Part shown: piece after piece, positions 1-6,166 of the stretch | How positions within the stretch are numbered: the stretch's first letter is position 1 | How the letters are laid out: each line of letters begins with the position of its first letter | Assembly (NCBI GenBank): GCA_003520455.1 | Contig: DOUV01000837.1 | Location: forward strand, 1-9,749 | DNA length: 9,749 nt | Direction of reading: 5' to 3' | Source: Chloroflexota bacterium | GTDB taxonomy: Bacteria; Chloroflexota; Anaerolineae; Ardenticatenales; Ardenticatenaceae | Notes under the pieces: model-generated | Told to the model about the DNA's origin: nothing | What the model saw: the letters and a program-made list of their open reading frames with translations, nothing else | Databases searched by the model: none | Translations under genes and position numbers: made by a program

Positions 1-104
1 CCGGGACAGGCAACCGCTGGGCTCCCTGGCCAGTCAGGCCAGGCTGTAACCGCCCGGCTCCGGACGGCCGCTCGTTCTCCGGTTGTCATTCGCCACCGCT
101 GCCA
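1..104. other. 3' flank of the leftward hydrolase gene, with a short inverted repeat
   Basis: No gene could be supported here. Positions 25-31 (CCTGGCC) and 37-43 (GGCCAGG) form a perfect 7-bp inverted repeat with a 5-nt loop. It lies about 60 nt beyond the stop of the minus-strand hydrolase gene. Read in the minus direction it is not followed by a T-run, so a terminator role is only possible. The rest is GC-rich with weak imperfect palindromes around 51-68. Confidence 0.3.
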
Positions 105-1193
105 TCAGGCCGCCACACTGAGCGCTCCCTCGCGGCGTGTAACCGATCGATTCTGCTCGGCGGGGCGCATCATCTTGGGATCAAAGAACCGGAAAACGCA
201 CTCGTGGGTAAGGAGCGCCTCGTGATCGCAGGCCACCACGTGTTCCCGGCCCCCGGCAAGTCGCGCCGAGGCGACAGGCACCAGGCCGTCACCGTGGCCA
301 TCGCGCTCGATCCGCGCGTCGCACCAGGCGTCGGGCTGTTGGGTATCAACGATGATCCGGGCCGCAGTCGGTACCCCCCGTCCAATGATCGTAACGGTCG
401 GCACGCTTGACGTCCGGCCCAACTCGGCGTAAAAGGCCCGGCTATCGTCGAGCAAGGCGTGGTACCGCGAGGGGAGCCACTCGCGCTCCGTGTAGATGTC
501 AACCGGCTCGCCGGTGGGCGTGAAGACAAAGGGTCTCGACGGCAAGAGTTGATAGATCGCTGGCATGGTTTGTACCACAGCGGCCAGCTTCTGCTGAATG
601 CTGTGGAACGGAATGAAGGGGGCGCCTCGCACCAGGTATTCGAAGGCTAACGGCGTTCCGTCGAGCGGCGAGCCGATGAGGATAAGAGCGGATACATCGG
701 CCGCGCCGCCGAGCCGCTCGATCCAATAACGAGCCACAAGCCCACCCATACTGTGCGCCAGGATCACGATCTGCGGATTGGCGCCTAAGTACTCGCGCTT
801 CCACGTTTGAACGTGAGCGCGTAACTGCACAGCCGAGCGCCGGCAGTCCTGGCGCCAGTCGTACGCGAACTCGACCAGATTCTCGCCGCGCCGGTAGCCG
901 AACCGGCGCGTCAGCGCCGAACGCAGTTGGCCGTAGCCGGTGTTAAATCGGAGCAGACCGGCAATGTCCCACTCAGTGACAACCTCATCGGCGATCACCT
1001 GTTTGTTGGGCCAGCGTAAAACGTTGAGACTGGTCAAGGGAGCCGCGGTGCAGGGCCAGGCTATCAACTGGTTGTGGATGAGACGCGAGCCACAGAGGCC
1101 GGGGATCAAGAGCACTGGCGGATGGCCACGCACGGGGAAGCTTTTGAAACGAGGGCGCTGCGTGGGATCTGGGTTGCTGGATGATACGGGCAT
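105..1193 (-). CDS. LCAT-like alpha/beta-hydrolase (lipase/acyltransferase family)
   Basis: Predicted serine hydrolase of the lecithin:cholesterol acyltransferase-like lipase group, 362 residues. Visible features are an N-terminal strand and oxyanion region (LIPGLCGSRL, residues 29-38), a YDWR motif (111-114) typical of LCAT relatives, and the nucleophile elbow AHSMGG with Ser148. The likely acid is Asp302 in GDGLVP and the likely base His324 in CDHEALL, which completes the triad in the expected order. No signal peptide or membrane segment is evident, so it is probably cytoplasmic; lipid-ester hydrolysis or acyl transfer is inferred from family only. The ATG at 1193 is chosen over an in-frame start at 1277 because AAGGAGG lies 11 nt upstream of it and the extra 28 residues look non-coding. 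The gene is divergent from the PSP1 gene and has no linked lipid genes in view. Substrate is unknown. Confidence 0.85.
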   Translation of the reverse strand: MPVSSSNPDPTQRPRFKSFPVRGHPPVLLIPGLCGSRLIHNQLIAWPCTAAPLTSLNVLRWPNKQVIADEVVTEWDIAGLLRFNTGYGQLRSALTRRFGYRRGENLVEFAYDWRQDCRRSAVQLRAHVQTWKREYLGANPQIVILAHSMGGLVARYWIERLGGAADVSALILIGSPLDGTPLAFEYLVRGAPFIPFHSIQQKLAAVVQTMPAIYQLLPSRPFVFTPTGEPVDIYTEREWLPSRYHALLDDSRAFYAELGRTSSVPTVTIIGRGVPTAARIIVDTQQPDAWCDARIERDGHGDGLVPVASARLAGGREHVVACDHEALLTHECVFRFFDPKMMRPAEQNRSVTRREGALSVAA

Positions 1194-1204
1194 GGTGTAG
1201 CCGG

Positions 1205-1211
1205 CCTCCTT
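1205..1211 (-). promoter_or_regulatory. Ribosome binding site deciding the hydrolase start
   Basis: On the minus strand the sequence reads AAGGAGG, then 11 nt, then ATG at 1193. It is the best Shine-Dalgarno match near either candidate start and is the reason for shortening the gene. Confidence 0.7.
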
Positions 1212-1310
1212 CGTTCCGGGCCTCTTGCAGGATTTGTGCCACGACAGGCGACCAGGGCGGTGGCGAGCCGGCGGCACGCAGCCTGGGCGTTCTTCCGAGA
1301 TTTCACAACG

Positions 1311-1372
1311 AGAATTTGCGGGAACCGATGCTCATGTTGTAAGATTATAGAACGATGCAAGATTGAACTCGA
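1311..1372. promoter_or_regulatory. Divergent promoter region between hydrolase and PSP1 gene
   Basis: This is the AT-rich part of a 203-bp divergent intergenic region. On the plus strand TTGCGG (1316-1321) and TAAGAT (1340-1345) are spaced by 18 nt and could serve the PSP1 gene. On the minus strand 1349-1344 reads a perfect TATAAT, but no good -35 hexamer was found 16-18 nt upstream of it. The two -10 candidates overlap by two bases, so expression of the two genes might be mutually exclusive. This is inferred from motif matches only. Confidence 0.35.
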
Positions 1373-1396
1373 TCGACACGAAGACGAGCGAACTTG

Positions 1397-2380
1397 ATGG
1401 CGAAGATCGTGGGTATCCGCTTCCAGGAAGCGGGCAAGATTTATCACTTTGACGGCACGGGGGTTGCCCGGCTAACGATCGGCGACCACGTCGTCGTTGA
1501 CACGAGCCGTGGGCGTGAGCTGGGACGCGTCGTAACACTCTCCGATCACGAGCCTGCCGCTCGCCAACGCGACCCGCAGGGCGATGAGCCCGGCCACGGC
1601 GAGGACACGGGCGAGGATAGCAGCGTTCAGGACGATCCGAATCTGGTCGTTGGGGAGCGCAAACCGATCACCCGCAGGGCAACCACGCTGGATTTGGTCC
1701 AACGGGAGCGATACCGGCACCTCGAGAAAGAGGTCCTGAAGCAGGCGCGCATGCGCACCACCGAGTTGGGCCTCCGCATCAAACTCGCCAAAGCTGAGTA
1801 CAGCTTCGACGGCAGCCGCCTGACGTTCTACTATGGGTCGGAGCGGGAGGTAGATCTGAACCGGCTCAAGCGGGATCTCAGCAAGGCTTCGAATGGGAAC
1901 GGTGGCCCGAATGCCCGGGTTGAGTTCCGCCAGGTGGGGCCGCGCGACGTCGCCAAGCTCATGAGTGGAAGTGGCGCGTGCGGGCTGGAGAAGCGCTGCT
2001 GCAGTGCCTTTTTAACCGACTTTCAGCCGATCTCAATTCGCATGGCTAAAGCCCAGGACCTGCCGCTCGTCCCGGCTGAGATTGCCGGCATGTGCGGGCG
2101 GCTGCGCTGCTGCCTGGCCTACGAGTACGAGTTTTACAAGGACGCACGCAAGGGCATGCCCAAGGTTGGCAAATGGGTGGTCAGCCACGAGGTTTCCGGG
2201 AAAGTTGTGGACCGCAATATCTTGAAGCAAACGGTGACTGTGGCGACCGAGCGAGGCCGGATTGAGCTTCCGGTCAAAGAGATTTGGGTGGGCGAGAGTG
2301 GCCAGCCGCCGTCGGCCAGCGGCTGCGCCGGTGGCCCCGGCAGCAAGTGTGATGGTGCCTGTGCCACCACACAGGAATAG
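1397..2380 (+). CDS. PSP1 domain protein, RicT/YaaT family
   Basis: Member of the PSP1 C-terminal domain family (Bacillus YaaT/RicT). In Bacillus, RicT works with RicA and RicF in a complex that carries [4Fe-4S] clusters and affects RNA maturation with RNase Y; that role is not shown here. The protein is 327 residues, against about 275 for YaaT. The diagnostic core is CGLEKRCC (Cys195, 201, 202), followed by DFQPISIRMAK and MCGRLRCC (Cys233, 238, 239). These match the conserved cysteines of the family. Differences are a charged, acidic low-complexity insert at about residues 52-84 and a C-terminal tail with three more cysteines (310, 318, 322). The ATG at 1397 is preferred to the adjacent TTG at 1394; the ribosome site is weak (purine-rich 1379-1390). 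No ricA or ricF homologue is visible. It begins a run of Fe-S-related genes. Confidence 0.9.
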   Translation: MAKIVGIRFQEAGKIYHFDGTGVARLTIGDHVVVDTSRGRELGRVVTLSDHEPAARQRDPQGDEPGHGEDTGEDSSVQDDPNLVVGERKPITRRATTLDLVQRERYRHLEKEVLKQARMRTTELGLRIKLAKAEYSFDGSRLTFYYGSEREVDLNRLKRDLSKASNGNGGPNARVEFRQVGPRDVAKLMSGSGACGLEKRCCSAFLTDFQPISIRMAKAQDLPLVPAEIAGMCGRLRCCLAYEYEFYKDARKGMPKVGKWVVSHEVSGKVVDRNILKQTVTVATERGRIELPVKEIWVGESGQPPSASGCAGGPGSKCDGACATTQE

Positions 2381-2404
2381 TGGTCATCTGGTGGAAACGA
2401 AGTG

Positions 2405-2454
2405 GAGGTCGAAATCAAGGCTGGTGGCAACACCTCAATCTGAAACTCGACCTC
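2405..2454 (+). ncRNA. Hairpin in the moaA leader
   Basis: GAGGTCGA (2405-2412) pairs perfectly with TCGACCTC (2447-2454). Inside lies a small hairpin GGTG-GCAA-CACC (2423-2434) whose GCAA loop is of GNRA type. It sits between the PSP1 stop and the moaA start in a 141-nt leader. It could be a weak terminator for the upstream gene (no T-run follows) or a regulatory leader. A molybdenum-cofactor riboswitch is known upstream of moaA in other bacteria, but I could not match its conserved sequence here. Confidence 0.35.
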
Positions 2455-2521
2455 ACTCAAAGTCGATCACCCAGCGGATTTTGATGTAAAAGACTTCGGA
2501 AATTGACATGGGGAGACGACA

Positions 2522-3571
2522 ATGATAGAATGGCCAGTGTCGACCCGCACCTTAGAAAAGCGAGATGAAACTCTCACGCCGGAGGCGCTGCGCGATCGTT
2601 ACGGTCGCCGCATCGATTACCTTCGCATCTCGCTGATAGACCATTGCAACCTGCGCTGTGTCTACTGTATGCCGCTCCACGGCCTCAAATTCCTCCGCAG
2701 ACAGAACTTGCTCACGCCCGGGGAGATTGCAACCATTGCCCAGGCGGGCGTCCAGGTGGGCTTTCGCAAGATTCGTCTGACGGGGGGTGAGCCAACGCTC
2801 CGGCCAGACCTCGTGGAGATCGTGGAGCGCCTGGCCGATCTGCAATCCAGCGGGCTGCAGACACTCGCCCTGACGACGAACGGGATCAAGCTCCCTGAGC
2901 TGGCCAAGCCGCTCAAAGCCGCCGGCCTGACGCGGGTCAACATCCATGTAGACACCGTCAATCCCGGCAGCCTCCGCCGGTTGATGCGGTGGGGCGAGTT
3001 GGAGCAGATCATGGCCGGCATCTACGCGGCCGAGGAAGCTGGACTGACGCCCATCAAGCTCAACAGCGTCGTGATGCGCGGCTACAACGACGACGACGTC
3101 GCCGAGTTGGCAGCCTTGACGCTCGAGCATCCCTGGCACGTCCGTTTCATCGAGACGATGCCGCTGGGGACTCAGGCCAACGAGGCCATTCGCGGCTACG
3201 TCTCCAGCGCCGAAGTTCGGCAGCGCATTGAAGCGGTTCACAGCCCGTTGGAACCACTCTACGAAGGCGAGTTGCGGGGTGAAGCCCGGATGTTCCGAAT
3301 CCGGGGAGCCCGAGGCGAGATTGGCTTTATCAGCCCGGTCAGCGAGCCCTACTGTGACGACTGCAACCGTTTGCGCCTCACTGCCGACGGCAAAATCCGG
3401 CTCTGTCTGCTGACGGATCACGAGCTCGATTTCCGGGAGGCGCTCCACAATGGTGGTCCTCAGACGCTCCGGCAGCTCTTCATCCGCGCGGTGACGGCTA
3501 AGCCAGTGGGTCACGAGCTGCGGCGGGGGATCTACCCCGCCGCGCGGGGCATGAGTCAGATCGGCGGGTAG
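2522..3571 (+). CDS. moaA: GTP 3',8-cyclase MoaA
   Basis: Radical SAM enzyme that, with MoaC, converts GTP to cyclic pyranopterin monophosphate, the first stage of molybdenum cofactor synthesis; cytoplasmic. The 349-residue protein has the SAM-cluster motif CNLRCVYC (Cys42, 46, 49) and LTGGEPTLR (86-94). The second, substrate-side cluster is bound by Cys278, Cys281 and Cys295 (YCDDCNRLRL then IRLCLL), with the usual GARGEIGFISPVS just before. The C-terminal Gly-Gly that is essential for catalysis in known MoaA enzymes is present. Start ATG 2522 has GGGGAG at 2510-2515, 6 nt upstream. The usual SLD-type segment reads HVDTVNP (142-148), a modest variation. No other molybdopterin genes lie in the window, so moaA is separated from moaC and the rest. 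Identification is firm. Confidence 0.97.
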   Translation: MIEWPVSTRTLEKRDETLTPEALRDRYGRRIDYLRISLIDHCNLRCVYCMPLHGLKFLRRQNLLTPGEIATIAQAGVQVGFRKIRLTGGEPTLRPDLVEIVERLADLQSSGLQTLALTTNGIKLPELAKPLKAAGLTRVNIHVDTVNPGSLRRLMRWGELEQIMAGIYAAEEAGLTPIKLNSVVMRGYNDDDVAELAALTLEHPWHVRFIETMPLGTQANEAIRGYVSSAEVRQRIEAVHSPLEPLYEGELRGEARMFRIRGARGEIGFISPVSEPYCDDCNRLRLTADGKIRLCLLTDHELDFREALHNGGPQTLRQLFIRAVTAKPVGHELRRGIYPAARGMSQIGG

Positions 3572-3585
3572 GCCACAATGACATT

Positions 3586-3613
3586 TTGTCCTACCGGCAA
3601 ATTCTGGTAGGAT
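3586..3613 (+). promoter_or_regulatory. Palindromic operator-like site overlapping a possible promoter, upstream of the Fe-S carrier gene
   Basis: TCCTACCGG (3589-3597) and CTGGTAGGA (3604-3612) form an inverted repeat with a 6-nt centre (CAAATT); only one position departs from perfect symmetry. Possible -35 TTGTCC (3586-3591) and -10 TAGGAT (3608-3613) are 16 nt apart, so the palindrome covers the spacer and both hexamer edges. That is the layout expected of a repressor site. CCTA/TAGG arms separated by an AT-rich centre resemble sites bound by Rrf2-family regulators such as CymR; that link is inference. As RNA it could instead be a weak moaA terminator: it starts 18 nt after the moaA stop, but only TTT follows. 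Confidence 0.5.
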
Positions 3614-3710
3614 TTACCGGCGTGGCTTGGACGCTCCGCTCGTCTGGCCAGCGGCGGTGAAGTAACAATATAGCAGCGGACATCACACCACGGGGAGGAT
3701 TGTAAGAACG

Positions 3711-4124
3711 ATGGATAGCTTGATCGAGATTCAGGACACGGATCAGTTGGTCACGATGACCGAAGCCGCGAGCCAGGTGGTACGGAAATTGCTCGACGAC
3801 AAGAATATTCCGAACCATCATCTGCGCGTGTTCGTGGCCGGGGGTGGCTGCTCGGGAATGCAGTACGGTATGGCCTTCGAGGCGGCGCCACGCCAGGGCG
3901 ACACCGTCGTTGAGGCGCGTCACGGCGTCAAGTTGCTGATCGATCCCCAGAGCACCATGTACCTCATGGGCGCGCAGGTGGACTACGTTGATAGCATTAT
4001 GGGTGGCGGGTTCCGGATTGAGAACCCCCAGGCCGTCTCCAGCTGTGGCTGCGGTCATTCCTTCCGAACCGCTGCCAGCAACAGCGCACAGAGTAGCGCC
4101 GGTGGCTGCGGCTGTGGCGATTAA
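3711..4124 (+). CDS. A-type iron-sulfur carrier (IscA/ErpA/HesB family)
   Basis: Fe-S cluster carrier that accepts clusters from a scaffold and passes them to apo-enzymes. The 137-residue protein has the complete family signature: GGGCSGMQYG with Cys47, and SCGCGHSF with Cys112 and Cys114. The order of MTEAA, LRVFVAGGGCSG, LLIDPQS and YVDSIMGGGFRIENP is typical of ErpA/IscA. GGGGAGG at 3692-3698 lies 12 nt before the ATG. Usual members end soon after the CGCG motif. This one adds a Ser/Ala/Asn-rich linker and a second GGCGCGD (Cys133, Cys135). No scaffold (IscU/SufU) or cysteine desulfurase is adjacent, so ErpA and IscA cannot be told apart. It lies between moaA and three radical SAM genes, all of whose products need [4Fe-4S] clusters. 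A strong hairpin follows the stop. Confidence 0.93.
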   Translation: MDSLIEIQDTDQLVTMTEAASQVVRKLLDDKNIPNHHLRVFVAGGGCSGMQYGMAFEAAPRQGDTVVEARHGVKLLIDPQSTMYLMGAQVDYVDSIMGGGFRIENPQAVSSCGCGHSFRTAASNSAQSSAGGCGCGD

Positions 4125-4136
4125 CCCGGCGTGACC

Positions 4137-4182
4137 TGAGCGGCATCAAGGTTCGATTTGTCCCTGGCCTTGATGCCGCTCA
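4137..4182 (+). terminator. Strong hairpin after the Fe-S carrier gene, probable terminator
   Basis: Positions 4137-4151 and 4168-4182 form a perfect 15-bp stem (arm TGAGCGGCATCAAGG) with a 16-nt loop. It begins 13 nt after the stop codon. No T-run follows, so it may stop transcription imperfectly or act as a 3' stabiliser. Confidence 0.6.
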
Positions 4183-4215
4183 TATGTAGGCTCATAACTC
4201 GTCGATCCTCAAATC

Positions 4216-4241
4216 CCCGTCACGGCCGGAGCCGTGACGGG
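4216..4241. repeat. Compact GC-rich palindrome, 11-bp stem with CGGA loop
   Basis: CCCGTCACGGC (4216-4226) pairs perfectly with GCCGTGACGGG (4231-4241) around a 4-nt loop. It lies alone in the intergenic region with no T-run on either side. Its shape is like the short palindromic units scattered between genes in many bacteria (REP-like), but only one copy is in this window, so that is a guess. Confidence 0.45.
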
Positions 4242-4258
4242 CCAGGCCATCATGGCTG

Positions 4259-4316
4259 ATGGGTAGCACAATCGAGCGTGATACGCACTCGACGCCTGTG
4301 ACTACCCATTTTGTTT
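4259..4316 (+). terminator. Intrinsic terminator-like structure with T-rich tail
   Basis: ATGGGTAG (4259-4266) pairs with CTACCCAT (4302-4309). The stem continues after a one-base bulge with CACA (4267-4270) and TGTG (4297-4300). The enclosed loop has its own small stem, CGAG (4273-4276) with CTCG (4288-4291). TTTTGTTT (4309-4316) follows directly, as in Rho-independent terminators. It lies 135 nt beyond the Fe-S carrier stop, behind two other hairpins, and about 170 nt before the next gene. It could end read-through from upstream or be part of an attenuating leader for gene A. Confidence 0.5.
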
Positions 4317-4486
4317 GGCCCGATTCGGGCAGCCTCATCGCTCACGGCTCTGATTACCCAGCCGCGCACGGCGGCGTATTGTGAGCGCTTCGAACCAACC
4401 TACGACCACTTGAGCAGGGCGTGGCCTGATCCACGTCAGGCCGGGAATCCGATCGCGCGTCCTCGTGGTTACTCTGGAGGCAAGCC
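4317..4486 (+). ncRNA. Structured leader upstream of radical SAM gene A
   Basis: No gene is supported here. CGCTCAC (4339-4345) pairs with GTGAGCG (4381-4387), enclosing a 5-bp hairpin GCCGC-GCACG-GCGGC (4361-4375). Further on, two hairpins exclude one another: CGTGG/CCACG (4420-4424 with 4431-4435) and GGCCTGA/TCAGGCC (4423-4429 with 4436-4442). The ribosome site GGAGG at 4476-4480 lies outside these stems. Such an arrangement could be a regulatory leader. I looked for the B12-box of cobalamin riboswitches and did not find it. No convincing promoter was recognised. Confidence 0.3.
4476..4480 (+). promoter_or_regulatory. Ribosome binding site supporting a TTG start
   Basis: GGAGG lies 6 nt upstream of TTG at 4487. 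The protein from this TTG begins (M)RVLVINP, matching MRVLLACP of the paralogue at 7934, so the rare start codon is well supported. Confidence 0.7.
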
Positions 4487-5980
4487 TTGCGAGTTCTCGT
4501 CATCAACCCCAAGTTTCACCTGCCAATCGACACCCGGACGACGCCGCATCTCGGAGTAGCCTATCTCGCCGCAATGGCCGAGCAGCGGGGAGATGAAACC
4601 CGCATCTGGGATGCCGACGTTGAGGAGCCGGGCTCACTCGACGAGATCATCCGGCGCTGGCAACCGAGCGTCGTCGGGATCACCGCGAATACGCCCCAGG
4701 TGAAGCAGGCCTGGCGCACCGCAGGCCAGATCAAGGCCCTCAACACCGATATTGTCACGGTCCTCGGTGGGCCGCACCCGAGCGTGCTGAGCGAGGAATC
4801 GGCGGCGCGCCCCGAAGTTGATGTCGTCGTCCGCGGCGAGGGTGAGATGCCCTGGGTGAAACTCCTGGACCTCGTCGAGAAGTCGAAGAGCACCGACCCT
4901 GATTTTATAGCCGCCGATCTGCTGGACCCCGAGGCGAAGTTGCTGGATCCAATTTTGGGCCTCACCTACCGCACCCATGACGGCAAAATGCACCTCCACC
5001 CGGACCACCCGGCGATCATGGATCTCGACGTCCTCCCCTGGCCCGCCTACCATCTCTTCAAGATGGAGCGCTACACCAACCTTCAGCCGGCCACCGATCA
5101 CGTCCCCGGCTCGCGATCCTTCTCAATGATGACCAGCCGCGGCTGCCCCTACCGCTGCACCTTCTGCTCGCAATCGATCATGCCTCAGAAGTGGCGCTGC
5201 CGCTCCGCCGCCAGTGTCCTGGATGAGTGGGAGCACCTGGTGCGCGATTACGGCGCCATGGAGATCGGCATCCTCGACGACTCGGCGAACATCCGCATGG
5301 ATCGCCTCCACGAGTTGGCCGATGGCCTGATCCAACGCAAACTCAACCACGTGCCCTGGATCTTCGTCAACGGCATCCGCGCGAATCTGGCCACCAGGGA
5401 GTTGCTGGGCCACCTCAAAGCGGCCGGCCTCAAACGCACGGCGTTTGGAGTCGAGACCGGCGATCCCGATATCCTGCTCTCCATCGACAAGCGCATCGAC
5501 CACGACACGATTCGCGAGGCCTTCAAGAATGCCAGGGCGGTGGGCCTGGAAACCATCGGCTTCTTCATCATCGGGCTGCCGGGTGACACCGAGGAGAGCA
5601 TGGATCGAACGATCCAATTCGCGATCGAAGTGGACCCGATGATCGCCAACTTCTCGATGATGACGCCTTACCCCGGCACGAAGGTCTACGAGATCGTCAA
5701 GCGTAAGGGCCGGATGCTCGTCAAGGATTGGGAAGACTACGTCTTCTTCGACGGCAAAGCCCGCTACGAGATGGGCGACCTGACGGCCGAGCTGATCGAG
5801 CGCAAGTGGAAAGAGGCCTACCGCCGCTTCTACCTGCGCCCCAGTCGCATCGCCAGGACGCTGACGCGCAAGGATTTCTGGCTCAACTTCCCACGCACCA
5901 GCCGCGTCGCCTTCCGGACGATCTTCCCACGGAAGGTGAAGAGCGAGCTCACCGGGGAACTGAGCCAGGCCACCGCCTGA
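4487..5980 (+). CDS. Cobalamin-binding-domain radical SAM protein A
   Basis: B12-binding radical SAM enzyme, 497 residues. The N-terminal Rossmann-like B12 domain spans about 1-180: MRVLVINPKF start, SVVGITANTP (61-70), VLGGPHPS (92-99) and VVRGEGE (114-120). The radical SAM core follows, with RGCPYRCTFC (Cys220, 224, 227) binding the [4Fe-4S] cluster. GILDDS (261-266), GVETGDPD (321-328) and FFIIGLPGDTEE (359-370) complete the core. The classical DxHxxG motif for lower-ligand histidine is absent (WDADVEEPG at 41-49), so cobalamin would bind without a protein histidine, as in many members. Known relatives are mostly methylases or cyclases; substrate here is unknown. The TTG start at 4487 is supported by GGAGG 6 nt upstream and by alignment with the N-terminus of C. 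Relative to C it has an insert near 132-152. An 18-bp terminator follows. Confidence 0.92.
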   Translation: MRVLVINPKFHLPIDTRTTPHLGVAYLAAMAEQRGDETRIWDADVEEPGSLDEIIRRWQPSVVGITANTPQVKQAWRTAGQIKALNTDIVTVLGGPHPSVLSEESAARPEVDVVVRGEGEMPWVKLLDLVEKSKSTDPDFIAADLLDPEAKLLDPILGLTYRTHDGKMHLHPDHPAIMDLDVLPWPAYHLFKMERYTNLQPATDHVPGSRSFSMMTSRGCPYRCTFCSQSIMPQKWRCRSAASVLDEWEHLVRDYGAMEIGILDDSANIRMDRLHELADGLIQRKLNHVPWIFVNGIRANLATRELLGHLKAAGLKRTAFGVETGDPDILLSIDKRIDHDTIREAFKNARAVGLETIGFFIIGLPGDTEESMDRTIQFAIEVDPMIANFSMMTPYPGTKVYEIVKRKGRMLVKDWEDYVFFDGKARYEMGDLTAELIERKWKEAYRRFYLRPSRIARTLTRKDFWLNFPRTSRVAFRTIFPRKVKSELTGELSQATA

Positions 5981-5986
5981 GGAACC

Positions 5987-6030
5987 AACGGCCGGAAGGG
6001 GCAGGCTGCTGCCCCTTCCGGCCGTTCTTG
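5987..6030 (+). terminator. Rho-independent terminator after gene A
   Basis: Positions 5987-6004 and 6009-6026 form a perfect 18-bp GC-rich stem around a GCTG loop, starting 7 nt after the stop codon. The tail is TTCTTG. This is the strongest hairpin in the window and implies that gene B has its own promoter or depends on read-through. Confidence 0.85.
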
Positions 6031-6166
6031 CGTGAATTGGCGGATGACGCTGCACCGCCAGGACGTTACACTGAATCACGGCCGTACCCTGGCGCTGATG
6101 GACAATCCGGATCCGGGATGCTGGCGCCGCGGTGCCTGTTCATCCCGTTCAGCAGGAGCTTTTCGG

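Noticed and set aside
2552..3514. Long minus-strand open frame opposite moaA
   Set aside because: It is a shadow of a firmly identified moaA in GC-rich DNA; no recognisable protein motif.
4148..4163. tRNA T-loop-like sequence GGTTCGATTTGTCC
   Set aside because: It lies in the loop and arm of the 15-bp hairpin; no acceptor stem, D-arm or anticodon arm could be built around it.
4380..4405. GGTTCGAA on the minus strand as a possible tRNA T-arm
   Set aside because: The flanking bases do not pair into a T-stem and no cloverleaf is visible.
4125..4486. Cobalamin riboswitch upstream of the B12-binding radical SAM gene
   Set aside because: The region was read for the conserved B12-box and the GCCACTG and GGGAAGGC segments; none was convincing.
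4311..4559. 82-residue plus-strand open frame in the intergenic region
   Set aside because: It overlaps a structured leader and the start of gene A in another frame, has no ribosome site and no family motif.
5123..6079. Long minus-strand open frame opposite radical SAM gene A
   Set aside because: Composition is that of an antisense shadow, and it runs through the strong terminator hairpin.
6032..6166. N-terminal extension of radical SAM gene B from GTG 6032
   Set aside because: It begins almost inside the A terminator, has no family resemblance, and ATG 6167 has a well-spaced AGGAG.
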